Below are positions 13,307-20,200 of a stretch of 20,200 bases of DNA, piece by piece (position 1 is the first letter of the stretch; every line of letters begins with the position of its first letter). The stretch covers positions 1 through 20,200 of the forward strand of contig VSNB01000023.1 in the NCBI GenBank assembly GCA_009774055.1, in the 5' to 3' direction. The stretch is from Clostridiales bacterium. Its GTDB lineage: Bacteria > Bacillota > Clostridia > Oscillospirales > Oscillospiraceae. The notes beneath the pieces are model-generated. The model saw nothing but the letters and a program-made list of their open reading frames with translations. It did no database searches and was not told where the DNA came from. The translations under genes were made by a program, and so were the position numbers.

Positions 13307-14182
13307 TTAGTTGGAATACGGCTGCAAAAGCTGTACCAGCTCCTGACCGCTGATCCAGTCTGTAACGTTGACCCGCCCCATCATGCGCAGGCAGCTCCCG
13401 TTGTGGACGGAGAGGTAGTTGGGCCGCTCGTCGATGGTAAAGGTGACGGCGTAGCCCGCCTCCTTCAGCAGCGCGTCCGCCTCCTCGGAATAGTAGCCGA
13501 AGGGGTAGGCCAGGGCAAGCAGCTCCGTGGCCACCCGGTTTCCCCGCCGCTGGCGGAACGCCTCCATGTCGGATAAAAGGGCCTGCCGGTAGTCCTCGTC
13601 GCTCTCGCCCTCCAGCCGCAGCACGCCGTCCCGGCCGCTGTAGCCGTAGGAGGCCAGCTGGTGCATGTCGAAGGTGTGGCTCTGGACGTCGATAACGCCC
13701 TTCTCGACCCAGGGCGCGGCCTTCTCAAAGGCGAAGCGCTCCTGCCACATGGGCTCGCCGGAGTGGGGGTAATATTCCTCGCCCTCGTTAATGCCGATGG
13801 CAAAGACCGTGGCGCACATGCCGGTTTCCTCCAGAATGGGGGCGGCGGTGTCAAGGTTGCTGCCGTAGCCGTCGTCCATAGTGATCAGAATGGGCCGCGC
13901 CGGCAGGGGCGCGCCGTTTTCCACGTAGTCGATGACCTGGGGGATGGTGACGGCCTGGTAGCCCGCCTCCTTCAGCGCGTCCATCTGTTCCCGGAACCGG
14001 ACGGGGGTCACCACGGTGCCCTCCTTGGCCTCGTCGGCGAAGTGGTGATACATCAGCACCGGCAGACGGCGCCGGCTGGTGTCGAAGTACTGCAGATACA
14101 CAATATCCCCGATCTGAGCCAGCAGGAGCAGGATCAGGAACAGCAAGGCCGGTCGTTTCCAGCCTGATTTTTTCTGACGCAT
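13307..14182 (-). CDS. Membrane-anchored polysaccharide deacetylase
   Basis: A 291-residue NodB-homology (CE4) enzyme. A basic start (MRQKKSGWKR) and one helix (about 11-31) place the catalytic domain outside the cell. The metal and catalytic motifs are MT1 TMDDGYG (101-107, Asp103-Asp104) and MT2 SHTFDMH (His169, His174), with an AYPFGYYSEEA segment (225-235) in the MT3 place. This order, and the PVLMYHHF opening, resemble PgaB/IcaB-type deacetylases acting on poly-N-acetylglucosamine or cell-wall glycans; chitin or peptidoglycan remain possible. ATG 14182 follows TTGGAGGC. The frame is open 17 codons further up, but that lies in the leader. It is the first gene of a transcript shared with metY. 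Confidence 0.9.
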   Translation of the reverse strand: MRQKKSGWKRPALLFLILLLLAQIGDIVYLQYFDTSRRRLPVLMYHHFADEAKEGTVVTPVRFREQMDALKEAGYQAVTIPQVIDYVENGAPLPARPILITMDDGYGSNLDTAAPILEETGMCATVFAIGINEGEEYYPHSGEPMWQERFAFEKAAPWVEKGVIDVQSHTFDMHQLASYGYSGRDGVLRLEGESDEDYRQALLSDMEAFRQRRGNRVATELLALAYPFGYYSEEADALLKEAGYAVTFTIDERPNYLSVHNGSCLRMMGRVNVTDWISGQELVQLLQPYSN

Positions 14183-14232
14183 AAAGAATTTGCCTCCAAT
14201 GGAGTTGGTGTTGGGTCTAAGGGTTAGCTCCA

Positions 14233-14261
14233 ACTATACCACTTTGTCCAACTTATGTCAA
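14233..14261 (-). promoter_or_regulatory. Strong sigma-A promoter for deacetylase-metY
   Basis: Read on the minus strand: TTGACA (14256-14261), a 17-bp spacer, then TATAGT (14233-14238). The start would lie near 14226, about 44 bases before the deacetylase ATG. Confidence 0.88.
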
Positions 14262-14296
14262 TCACCGATGGAGGCATTTCCGGGGACGGGCGGTTT

Positions 14297-15304
14297 TCAG
14301 AATCCGAAGTCCGCCGCAATCTTTTTCAGCATTTCCCGGATGGGCAGCTGGTAGGGGCACCGTCCCTCGCATGCGCCGCATTCCACGCAGTCCGACGCGT
14401 GGGCGGAGAGCGCGCCGTACCGGGCCTTGGCCCAGTCCGCCAGGCCATACCGGCTGAGGTAGCCGTGGAACACGAACTGGTTGGGGATGTCGATGCCCGC
14501 GGTGCAGGGGGCGCAGTAGCCGCACCGGCGGCAGAAGCTGGAGCCCAGCGTCTGGCGCATGGCCTCCACCCGCTCCAGCTCCTCCACCGTCAGGGGAGAG
14601 GAATCCGCGGCGGCGGCCACGTTCTCCGCCACCTCCTCGGGGGCGTACATCCCCGGCAGCACCACGGAGACGTTGGGGTTGGCGGCGGCAAAACGGATCG
14701 CCAGCTTCGCGTCCTCGATGGCCCCGCCGGCCAGGGACTTCATGTTGATAAAGCCCACGTTCCGCGCCTTCGCCCGCTCCATCAGCTCCGCGCCCTGGGT
14801 TTCTACAATATTGTAGGGGAACATGACCGTCTCCACCCAGTCCAGCTCCAGCGCCCGCTCGAACACCTCCGGCCCATGGGCAGTGAGGCCGATGTGACCG
14901 ATCTTTCCGGCCTCCCGGGCTTCCAGCAGGGCCTCCAGGGCTCCGCCGGGGGCGCAGACCTGCTCCAGCTGCTTGAGGTTGGGGTTGTGGACCTGATAGA
15001 GGTCTATGTAGTCCGTGCGGAAGTTTTTCAGACTGGTTTCGATGTCCCGGGCCATCCCCTCCTTGTCCCGGCTCATGGTCTTGGTGGCCAGAACAAATTT
15101 ATCCCGGCGGCCCTCAATGGCCTGGCCGATGAGCTCCTCGCTGACCGAGTAGCCCCGGGCGGAGTCGATGTAGTTGATGCCCGCAGCCTCCACCGCGTCC
15201 AGCAGTTTTTTCGCCGCCTCGGCGTCAATGCGCTGAATGGGGATGCCCCCCAGTCCCACCCGGGAGACCTTCAGACCGGTCTTGCCTAGTGTTACGTATT
15301 CCAT
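14297..15304 (-). CDS. Aldo/keto reductase with C-terminal Fe-S clusters
   Basis: A 335-residue protein. An aldo/keto reductase barrel (about 1-250) carries the tetrad Asp47, Tyr52, Lys75 and His106 (NYIDSARGYS, LATKT, YQVHNP). A ferredoxin-like tail has two cysteine sets: Cys258/261/264/267 and Cys306/309/312/316, the second a CxxCxxCx3CP motif for a 4Fe-4S cluster. This architecture is common in anaerobic Firmicutes and may pass electrons from ferredoxin to a carbonyl or other substrate; the physiological substrate is unknown. ATG 15304 follows AGGAGGAG. It starts 22 bp after the VOC gene, and a copy of the shared palindrome lies 53 bp upstream of its start. Its end is 35 bp before the next promoter, with no clear terminator. 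Confidence 0.92.
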   Translation of the reverse strand: MEYVTLGKTGLKVSRVGLGGIPIQRIDAEAAKKLLDAVEAAGINYIDSARGYSVSEELIGQAIEGRRDKFVLATKTMSRDKEGMARDIETSLKNFRTDYIDLYQVHNPNLKQLEQVCAPGGALEALLEAREAGKIGHIGLTAHGPEVFERALELDWVETVMFPYNIVETQGAELMERAKARNVGFINMKSLAGGAIEDAKLAIRFAAANPNVSVVLPGMYAPEEVAENVAAAADSSPLTVEELERVEAMRQTLGSSFCRRCGYCAPCTAGIDIPNQFVFHGYLSRYGLADWAKARYGALSAHASDCVECGACEGRCPYQLPIREMLKKIAADFGF

Positions 15305-15326
15305 GCTTTTCTCCTCCTGTAAATTG

Positions 15327-15722
15327 TTATGTGGATCTTGGAAAGTCACTGCCAGGTAAATTGGAATTTACAGCGGCAATCATAAACTGATATCCACTGA
15401 TTTTGACCTCAAATGCCGTATCGCCCCACGGCTGAACCATCAGCGCAGTCGGTTTCAGCACCAAATGGTTCTCATATATCTGCTTGAGCTGTCCACCAGG
15501 TACAGTCATGTAGATTTCAACTCCGCATCCAATATGGGAAAGCCGATTGTCAGGAACATATCCCTCCGTGATACCAAGCAGGACAGAGTTGTCGCAAAGT
15601 GATACCCCCACCAAAGGGTCACCACTCTCCCAAGGCTGCAAAAAATCAATATTCCACCCAACAGCAGCAAATTCCTCTGCTGCCTTATAGGGGTCTATAC
15701 AAGCAAGAATCGGCCGAATCAT
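15327..15722 (-). CDS. VOC-family (glyoxalase/bleomycin-resistance-like) protein
   Basis: A 131-residue small protein with the two-module pattern of the vicinal oxygen chelate fold: MIRPILACIDPYKAAEEFAAVGW opens the first beta-alpha unit, and SHIGCGVEIYMTVPG begins the second with a His and a Glu in metal-ligand-like places. VOC members include glyoxalase I, antibiotic-binding proteins and dioxygenases; which role applies here is not clear. It has its own near-consensus promoter and a GGGAG ribosome site. Its base composition is visibly more AT-rich than all neighbours, suggesting recent acquisition. A 14-bp palindrome lies both over its transcription start and inside its last codons. The 22-bp gap to the aldo/keto reductase suggests a shared transcript. 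Confidence 0.8.
   Translation of the reverse strand: MIRPILACIDPYKAAEEFAAVGWNIDFLQPWESGDPLVGVSLCDNSVLLGITEGYVPDNRLSHIGCGVEIYMTVPGGQLKQIYENHLVLKPTALMVQPWGDTAFEVKISGYQFMIAAVNSNLPGSDFPRST
15357..15370. promoter_or_regulatory. Palindrome copy 2, upstream of aldo/keto reductase
   Basis: TAAATTGGAATTTA, an inverted repeat with a two-base centre, lies inside the last codons of the VOC gene and 53 bp before the aldo/keto reductase start. It is identical, in opposite orientation, to the copy at 15751-15764. Confidence 0.4.
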
Positions 15723-15750
15723 TTTTACTCCCTGCCTTTACTCATACATA

Positions 15751-15764
15751 TAAATTCCAATTTA
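15751..15764. promoter_or_regulatory. Palindrome copy 1, operator-like, at the VOC start point
   Basis: TAAATTCCAATTTA lies directly downstream of the VOC -10 box, covering about +2 to +15 of the predicted transcript. That is a typical repressor-operator position. Confidence 0.5.
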
Positions 15765-15772
15765 TCAAACTG

Positions 15773-15801
15773 ATTATAGCATACGGCGGTCCCTTTATCA
15801 A
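15773..15801 (-). promoter_or_regulatory. Near-consensus promoter for the VOC gene
   Basis: On the minus strand: TTGATA (15796-15801), 17-bp spacer, perfect TATAAT (15773-15778) with an extended TGC just before it. The start point is near 15766. Confidence 0.88.
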
Positions 15802-15823
15802 TTTGTTTTCGCAAAGACCCGGA

Positions 15824-15859
15824 AGAAAAACGGCGGAGCCCCATACCGGGGCTCCGCCG
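15824..15859 (-). terminator. Intrinsic terminator of ftsH
   Basis: A perfect 12-bp GC-rich stem (15831-15842 with 15848-15859, five-base loop) is followed on the minus strand by a T-run (15824-15830). It begins 6 bases after the ftsH stop codon. Confidence 0.95.
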
Positions 15860-15865
15860 CATCAA

Positions 15866-17932
15866 TTACTCCTGAATCTGCCCCTCTCCGTCATCCTCCG
15901 GTTTCTCCTCCGGCTCTTCCCCTGCAGCCATCGGCATGGGGATAGGCTCGCTGACGATGTTGATATGCTTCGCCGGCGGCTCGATGGCCTCGTCGGACTT
16001 GGCGGGGACGCCGTAATAGTCCTCCTTGTCCGGGTCCCGGCCCTCCAGAATGGCCATCATCTGAGCGCCGGTAATGGTTTCCTTCTCGAAGAGGTATCCG
16101 GCGATCTTATCCAGCATTTCCCGGTTCTCCTCCAGCAGGGTTCTGGCCTCATCGTGGCACTTCTGGAGCAGGGCCGCCACTTCCTTGTCCGCCAGAGCGA
16201 AGGTCTCCTGGGCGCAGTTCATGCTGTACCCGCCGTCCAGATACTGGCTCTGGACAGACCCCAGGGCCATCATGCCGAATTTCTCGCTCATGCCGAACCG
16301 GGCCACCAGGTTTCTTGCCAGCTCCGTGGCCCGCTCGATGTCGTTGGCCGCCCCGGAGGTCTGGGTGTTGAACACCAGCTCCTCGGCGCACCGTCCCGCC
16401 AGCAGGGTGCGGATCTCTGTGAGGATGTCGTCCCGGCTCATAAGGAATTTCTCCTCCTCCGGCAGGTGCAGCGTATACCCCAGGGCCCCCTCGGTGTGGG
16501 GCACGATGGTGATCTTGGTCACCGGCTGGGCGTTTTTCTGCCTGGCCGCTGCCAGGGCGTGGCCCACCTCGTGGTAGGCGATGATCTTTTTCTCCTGCTC
16601 GGTGATGACGGTGCCCTTTTTCTCCGCGCCGGCGATGACCACCTCGAAGGAGGCCAGCAGGTCCTCCTGATTCACCGCGTGGCGGTTATGCCGGACAGCC
16701 CGCAGGGCCGCCTCGTTGACGGTGTTGGCAAGGTCTGCGCCCACGCAGCCCGCCGTGGCCTGGGCGATCTTATTGAGGTCCACGTCCTCCGCCATGCGGA
16801 TCTTCCTGGTATGCACTTGCAAGGTCGCCAGCCGCCCCGCCAGGTTGGGCCGGTCCACGGTAATGCGCCGGTCGAACCGTCCCGGGCGGAGCAGGGCTTT
16901 ATCCAGCACCTCCGGACGGTTGGTGGCGGCCAGGACGATGATGCCCTTGGAGGGGTCGAAGCCGTCCATTTCCGCCAGGAGCTGGTTGAGGGTCTGCTCC
17001 CGCTCATCGTTGCCGCCGCCGAAGCGGGAATCGCGGGTTTTGCCGATGGCGTCGATCTCGTCGATGAAAATGATGCAGGGGGCCACCTTGGCCGCCTCCT
17101 GGAACAGGTCCCGGACACGGCTTGCGCCCACGCCTACGAACATTTCCACGAATCCGGAGCCGGAGATGGAGAAGAAGGGCACCCCCGCCTCCCCGGCCAC
17201 GGCCTTGGCCAGCAGGGTTTTGCCGGTACCCGGGGAGCCCACCAGCAGCGCGCCCTTGGGGAGCTTGGCGCCGATGGCGGTGTACTTGCCGGGGTTGTGG
17301 AGGAAGTCGATGATCTCCACCAGGGACTCCTTGGCCTCGTCCTGCCCGGCCACGTCGTTGAAGGTGACGCCGGTGGACTTCTCCATGTACACCTTGGCGT
17401 TGGCTTTCCCCACGCTGCCGATGCCGCCGATGCCGCCGCCCTTCCGGGTCATCAGGTTCATAAACAGCATGAACGCCCCGATGAGCAGCACCATGGGCAG
17501 GATGTAGGCGATCATGAACTCCAGGATGGGGGACATTTCCGGCACGTAGGGATAACTGAATTCCCCTCCGTTGGCATGGACCCGTTCGATCAGATCGCCG
17601 ATGGCCGCGCCGATGGGCACGGTGAAGAGGGTATAGTTCTTGTCGTAGGCGTTGCCGTCCTCATCGGTGTAGACATATCCCTCCACGGGGGTGATCTCCA
17701 GCTTGCCGTCCACCAGCAGCACCCGCTCCACCTGGCCCGCGTCCACCATGTCCAGCAGCTCGGTGTAGAGGATCTCGTGGGTGGAGGCCGCCGAATTGGC
17801 CTGGCGGCTGTAAGCGGAGAGGTAGTTGAACACCACCGTCAGACCAACGGCCCAGATCACCAGGATCAGCAAACCGTTGACATTTTTCTTGTTTTTGTTG
17901 TTGTTCTGGTTGTTTTTATTGTTATTATCCAT
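15866..17932 (-). CDS. ftsH: ATP-dependent zinc metalloprotease FtsH
   Basis: A 688-residue membrane AAA+ protease that degrades misfolded membrane proteins and some regulators. An Asn/Lys-rich N terminus (1-20) precedes helix 1 (about 20-38), an extracytoplasmic domain (about 40-135) and helix 2 (about 137-160). The AAA module has Walker A GSPGTGKT (232-239; the usual GPPGTGKT has Pro where Ser is here), Walker B IIFIDEID (287-294) and the second region of homology ending RPGRFDRR (349-356). The protease has HEVGH (454-458) and a likely third zinc ligand, Asp531. The acidic Pro/Glu tail (about 660-688) is extra. ATG 17932 follows AAGGAGAATGAG. It is transcribed divergently from rlmB and ends at a strong terminator. 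Confidence 0.97.
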   Translation of the reverse strand: MDNNNKNNQNNNKNKKNVNGLLILVIWAVGLTVVFNYLSAYSRQANSAASTHEILYTELLDMVDAGQVERVLLVDGKLEITPVEGYVYTDEDGNAYDKNYTLFTVPIGAAIGDLIERVHANGGEFSYPYVPEMSPILEFMIAYILPMVLLIGAFMLFMNLMTRKGGGIGGIGSVGKANAKVYMEKSTGVTFNDVAGQDEAKESLVEIIDFLHNPGKYTAIGAKLPKGALLVGSPGTGKTLLAKAVAGEAGVPFFSISGSGFVEMFVGVGASRVRDLFQEAAKVAPCIIFIDEIDAIGKTRDSRFGGGNDEREQTLNQLLAEMDGFDPSKGIIVLAATNRPEVLDKALLRPGRFDRRITVDRPNLAGRLATLQVHTRKIRMAEDVDLNKIAQATAGCVGADLANTVNEAALRAVRHNRHAVNQEDLLASFEVVIAGAEKKGTVITEQEKKIIAYHEVGHALAAARQKNAQPVTKITIVPHTEGALGYTLHLPEEEKFLMSRDDILTEIRTLLAGRCAEELVFNTQTSGAANDIERATELARNLVARFGMSEKFGMMALGSVQSQYLDGGYSMNCAQETFALADKEVAALLQKCHDEARTLLEENREMLDKIAGYLFEKETITGAQMMAILEGRDPDKEDYYGVPAKSDEAIEPPAKHINIVSEPIPMPMAAGEEPEEKPEDDGEGQIQE

Positions 17933-17989
17933 CTCATTCTCCTTCAATTTCTCAGGCACACACACGCCGCCCGGAAATGTCTAAAGTGC

Positions 17990-18018
17990 ATCCTATCACA
18001 AAATCCCCCTCTCCACAA
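17990..18018 (-). promoter_or_regulatory. Probable ftsH promoter
   Basis: On the minus strand: TTGTGG (18013-18018), 17-bp spacer, TAGGAT (17990-17995). The match is moderate. The sequence TTTTGTGATA (17994-18003, minus strand) overlaps its -10 and is repeated in inverted orientation at the rlmB promoter. Confidence 0.55.
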
Positions 18019-18025
18019 GGACTGT

Positions 18026-18058
18026 CTGTGGATTTTCTGTGAAATTTCTGTGAATACC
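18026..18058. promoter_or_regulatory. Three direct repeats at 11-bp spacing
   Basis: CTGTG begins at 18026, 18037 and 18048, each followed by R-A and mostly T/A bases (CTGTGGATTTT, CTGTGAAATTT, CTGTGAATACC). One unit per DNA helical turn, between two divergent promoters, is the pattern of a multi-subunit regulator site. The regulator is not known. Confidence 0.45.
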
Positions 18059-18060
18059 CC

Positions 18061-18089
18061 TTCCGGAACCGGGTGTTTTGTGATATACT
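18061..18089 (+). promoter_or_regulatory. Probable rlmB promoter
   Basis: TATACT (18084-18089) with TGTGA just before it is a good -10. The -35 at 17 bp, TTCCGG (18061-18066), is poor, so activation by a protein bound at the adjoining direct repeats is plausible. Confidence 0.5.
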
Positions 18090-18164
18090 GACAAATAAAT
18101 GCCAGCGGAAGCGGCTGTATTTCCCGGGAAAACCGCCGGGACGGGGCCGCCGGAAGGAGACTGT

Positions 18165-18926
18165 ATGAGAGAATATGAGGAGCGGTCCGCCCAGGAGGAG
18201 CTCATCGAGGGCCGCAACGCGGTCACCGAGGCCCTGCGGGCCGGAACCGCCGTGGATAAGCTGTACGTCGCCCGGGGGGAGACTGACCACACCCTGGGCC
18301 GCATCATCGCCCAGGCGAAGCGGGCGGGGGTCGTGGTGGTGGAGGCGGACCGGCGGAAGCTGGACGCCATGAGCGAAACCCGCAGCCATCAGGGCGTCAT
18401 CGCCGTAGCTGCCGCCCAGCGGTACGCCACGGTGGAGGACATCCTGCAAAAGGCTGCGGACCGGGGGGAGCCGCCCCTGGTGGTGGTTTGCGATGAAATT
18501 TCCGACCCCCACAACCTGGGGGCCGTTATCCGCACCGCCGAGTGCGCCGGGGCCCACGGGGTCGTTATTCCCAAGCGCCGCAGCGCGGGCCTCACCGCCG
18601 TGGTGGCCAAGACCAGCGCCGGGGCGGTGAGCTATCTCCCCGTGGCCCGGGTGCCCAACATTCCCGCGCTGCTGAAGGACCTGCAAAAGCGGGGCCTCTG
18701 GGTATTCGGCGCCGCCGCCGAGGGAGACAGGCCCCTCTACGAAGCGGACCTGCGCTCTCCCGCCGCCATTGTCATCGGCAGCGAGGGGGACGGTATGGGC
18801 CGTCTGGTCCGGGAGAGCTGCGATTTCCTGGTGAGCATCCCCATGAAGGGCCGCATCAGCTCCCTCAACGCGTCCGCCGCCGCCGCGGTGCTGCTGTATG
18901 AGGCGCTGCGGCAGAGGCTGGGGTGA
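18165..18926 (+). CDS. rlmB: SpoU/TrmH-family rRNA 2'-O-methyltransferase, RlmB-like
   Basis: A 253-residue SPOUT methyltransferase, most like RlmB, which methylates the 2'-oxygen of a guanosine in 23S rRNA (G2251 in E. coli) using S-adenosylmethionine. The N-terminal substrate-binding domain (EGRNAVTEALRAG, about 15-27) is followed by the knotted catalytic domain: motif 1 DPHNLGAVIRTAE (114-126, Asn117 and Arg123), motif 2 GSEGDGM (205-211) and motif 3 IPMKGRISSLNAS (225-237). Some Firmicutes paralogues have other rRNA or tRNA targets, so the site is by homology only. ATG 18165 follows GGAAGGAGA; an in-frame ATG at 18099 has no ribosome site. The following gene starts 77 bp later. Confidence 0.93.
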   Translation: MREYEERSAQEELIEGRNAVTEALRAGTAVDKLYVARGETDHTLGRIIAQAKRAGVVVVEADRRKLDAMSETRSHQGVIAVAAAQRYATVEDILQKAADRGEPPLVVVCDEISDPHNLGAVIRTAECAGAHGVVIPKRRSAGLTAVVAKTSAGAVSYLPVARVPNIPALLKDLQKRGLWVFGAAAEGDRPLYEADLRSPAAIVIGSEGDGMGRLVRESCDFLVSIPMKGRISSLNASAAAAVLLYEALRQRLG

Positions 18927-19003
18927 GTAGGCGTCCCCCGGCACAATCCTGGCGGGTACAGCCGCCCCCACACCCCTGTTTGGGCAGAAATGAGACATAA
19001 CAT

Positions 19004-20200
19004 ATGGTTGATAAGCACGACAACAACAAACCAATAGATCCCTCCCTGATGGACACCCAGCGGCTTCTGCTGGGCGTTCAGCTTCCGGAGGACGCGGGCT
19101 TTAACCTGGACGACATTCTGGCGGAGTTCGGCGGGCAGGGGGAGGCGCGCCCGGACGGCGAGCCCCCTCCGCCAGAGCCCCTGCCGGAACCGGAGCCTGA
19201 GCCGGAGCCAGAACCGCCGGAGCCGGAGGAGCCTCTGCCGGAGGAGCCGACGGTCAAAGCCCCGTCCAGACGCAGCTTCTTCCGCCGCGCCCGCTCCCAG
19301 ACGGAGCCGGAGAAGCTGTCGGAAGCGGAACCGGACCCGCCCCCGGAGGAATCCCCGCCGGAACCGGAGAAGCCGCCGGAGCCTCCGGCAGGGGGGATGC
19401 CGGAGGAGGACGAGCTGGATCTGTCCTTCTGGGACGACTTTGCCGCGGCGGAGGGCCTGTACTTGGACGATTCCCTTCTGGAGCCGCCGGCGGAACCCCC
19501 GCCCGCCGTCCCCAAGGCGAAAACCTCGCCGCCTCCGCCGGAACCGGAGCCCGAACCGGAGCCTGCTCCGGAGCCGGAACCCGAGCCGGAGGAGCCGCCC
19601 GGCGTTTCCATGGAGGACGTGGTGGCCAGCACGGTGGACGCGGTCAAGGCGGTCCAGGAGAAGCGGCAGGAGAAATTCCGCAAGCGGCTGGAGAAGGCGG
19701 CGAACCGGGAGAAACGCTCCGCGCGGAGGCGGGAGCCGGAGCTCCGCCGCCCCCTGCCGGAGGTGGACAGCGAGCCTCCCGCCAACGAAACCGCCTCCCG
19801 TCATAAGCGGCGGTTCCGGGAATGCCGCAGGAACCTGTTTCTGGCGTCCTGCGTTCTGATCGTGTCATGGGCGCCCTGGGTACTGGAGAAGATGGACGTG
19901 GCCGTCCCCTTTTTCAGCGAGAGCGCCGACAATGCTGCCTTGTGCGTCCTGATTGCCCAGGCGGTTCTCTCCATCCTCTGCTGGCCGGTGTACCGGACTG
20001 CCGCCAAATTCCTGGCGGAGGGGGCGTGGACGATCTACGCCACCGCCCTGATGGCTACGCTGGTGACGCTGCTGGACGAAATGACCATGCTGATGCTGCC
20101 CCAGCGGACCGACGCGGCCCCCCTGGGCGGCGTAGCCGCCGCGCTGAGCGTGTGGGCCCGGTGGGGCCTTACGGGATGGCACCGGGGTATGGCGGAGCCG
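19004..20200 (+). CDS. Pro/Glu-rich multi-helix membrane protein, 3'-truncated
   Basis: An open frame of 399 codons runs from ATG 19004 past the window edge without a stop. Residues 1-50 contain a short conserved-looking acidic helix (FNLDDILAEFG, 33-43). Pro/Glu repeats (mostly EP dipeptides) fill about 53-82 and 176-199, with a basic patch between (88-98) and an acidic aromatic segment LDLSFWDDF (138-146). A charged helical, possibly coiled-coil stretch covers 203-247. Membrane helices follow near 277-295, 311-329, 341-358 and 372-386. The layout suggests a long cytoplasmic arm on a membrane domain. No family was recognised. The ribosome site is weak (GAGAC), so the start is less sure; a later ATG at 19049 has none either. 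The long minus-strand frame over it is its shadow. Confidence 0.75.
   Translation, partial: MVDKHDNNKPIDPSLMDTQRLLLGVQLPEDAGFNLDDILAEFGGQGEARPDGEPPPPEPLPEPEPEPEPEPPEPEEPLPEEPTVKAPSRRSFFRRARSQTEPEKLSEAEPDPPPEESPPEPEKPPEPPAGGMPEEDELDLSFWDDFAAAEGLYLDDSLLEPPAEPPPAVPKAKTSPPPPEPEPEPEPAPEPEPEPEEPPGVSMEDVVASTVDAVKAVQEKRQEKFRKRLEKAANREKRSARRREPELRRPLPEVDSEPPANETASRHKRRFRECRRNLFLASCVLIVSWAPWVLEKMDVAVPFFSESADNAALCVLIAQAVLSILCWPVYRTAAKFLAEGAWTIYATALMATLVTLLDEMTMLMLPQRTDAAPLGGVAAALSVWARWGLTGWHRGMAEP

Noticed and set aside
15599..18091. 830-codon plus-strand open frame
   Set aside because: It is the antisense shadow of ftsH and the VOC gene: no ribosome site, His/Gly/Arg-rich composition, and FtsH motifs are intact on the other strand.
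19177..19600. Tandem DNA repeat or CRISPR-like array
   Set aside because: The CCGGAR-type repetition is explained by Pro-Glu codons in an open frame; there are no spacers or regular repeat units.
18737..19804. 355-codon minus-strand frame rich in Arg, Leu and Gly
   Set aside because: Its low-complexity pattern is the reverse complement of the Pro/Glu codon repeats of the plus-strand gene starting at 19004.

Overview
The window looks like chromosomal DNA of a GC-rich gut Clostridia species, probably Oscillospiraceae (Flavonifractor/Lawsonibacter/Oscillibacter-like). This is inferred from AGGAGG-type ribosome binding sites, TTGACA/TATAAT promoters with 17-bp spacers, GC-rich wobble positions, and the mix of RecD2, FtsH, RlmB, an anaerobic siroheme reductase and Fe-S aldo/keto reductase genes. 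No tRNA, rRNA or CRISPR array was seen. Gene names rest on motifs read by eye; no database search was run.

Left part (1-6011). A gene fragment entering from the left meets, tail to tail, a small gene resembling filamentous-phage ssDNA-binding proteins (348-590). A plus-strand run follows: a COG2426-type membrane protein, a small one-helix membrane protein, the helicase RecD2, a membrane-anchored alpha/beta hydrolase and a stand-alone homocysteine S-methyltransferase-type protein.

Sulfur and methionine part (6012-13278). A strong promoter and a hairpin-rich leader precede a CoA-disulfide-reductase-like flavoprotein with a C-terminal rhodanese-like domain. A 663-bp gene-free stretch with dyad symmetries and a cluster of five hairpins leads to a compact siroheme/4Fe-4S reductase. 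After a very strong shared terminator come, on the minus strand, metA (with the Glu111 that marks acetyl-CoA use), an MFS transporter, a gene remnant, a repeat-like spacer, and metY. Together these could reduce sulfite to sulfide, make O-acetylhomoserine, form homocysteine by direct sulfhydrylation and methylate it to methionine.

Right part (13279-20200). On the minus strand are a membrane-anchored polysaccharide deacetylase that shares a promoter with metY, a Fe-S aldo/keto reductase, an AT-richer VOC-family gene flanked by two copies of one palindrome, and ftsH. ftsH is divergent from rlmB; their shared intergenic region holds an inverted repeat over both promoters and three helically phased direct repeats. 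The window ends inside an unrecognised gene for a Pro/Glu-rich membrane protein (19004 to the edge).

I saw no complete new defence or mobile system. The most unexplained parts are the 7835-8497 non-coding region, the paired palindromes around the VOC gene, the ftsH/rlmB intergenic region and the final Pro/Glu-rich gene.
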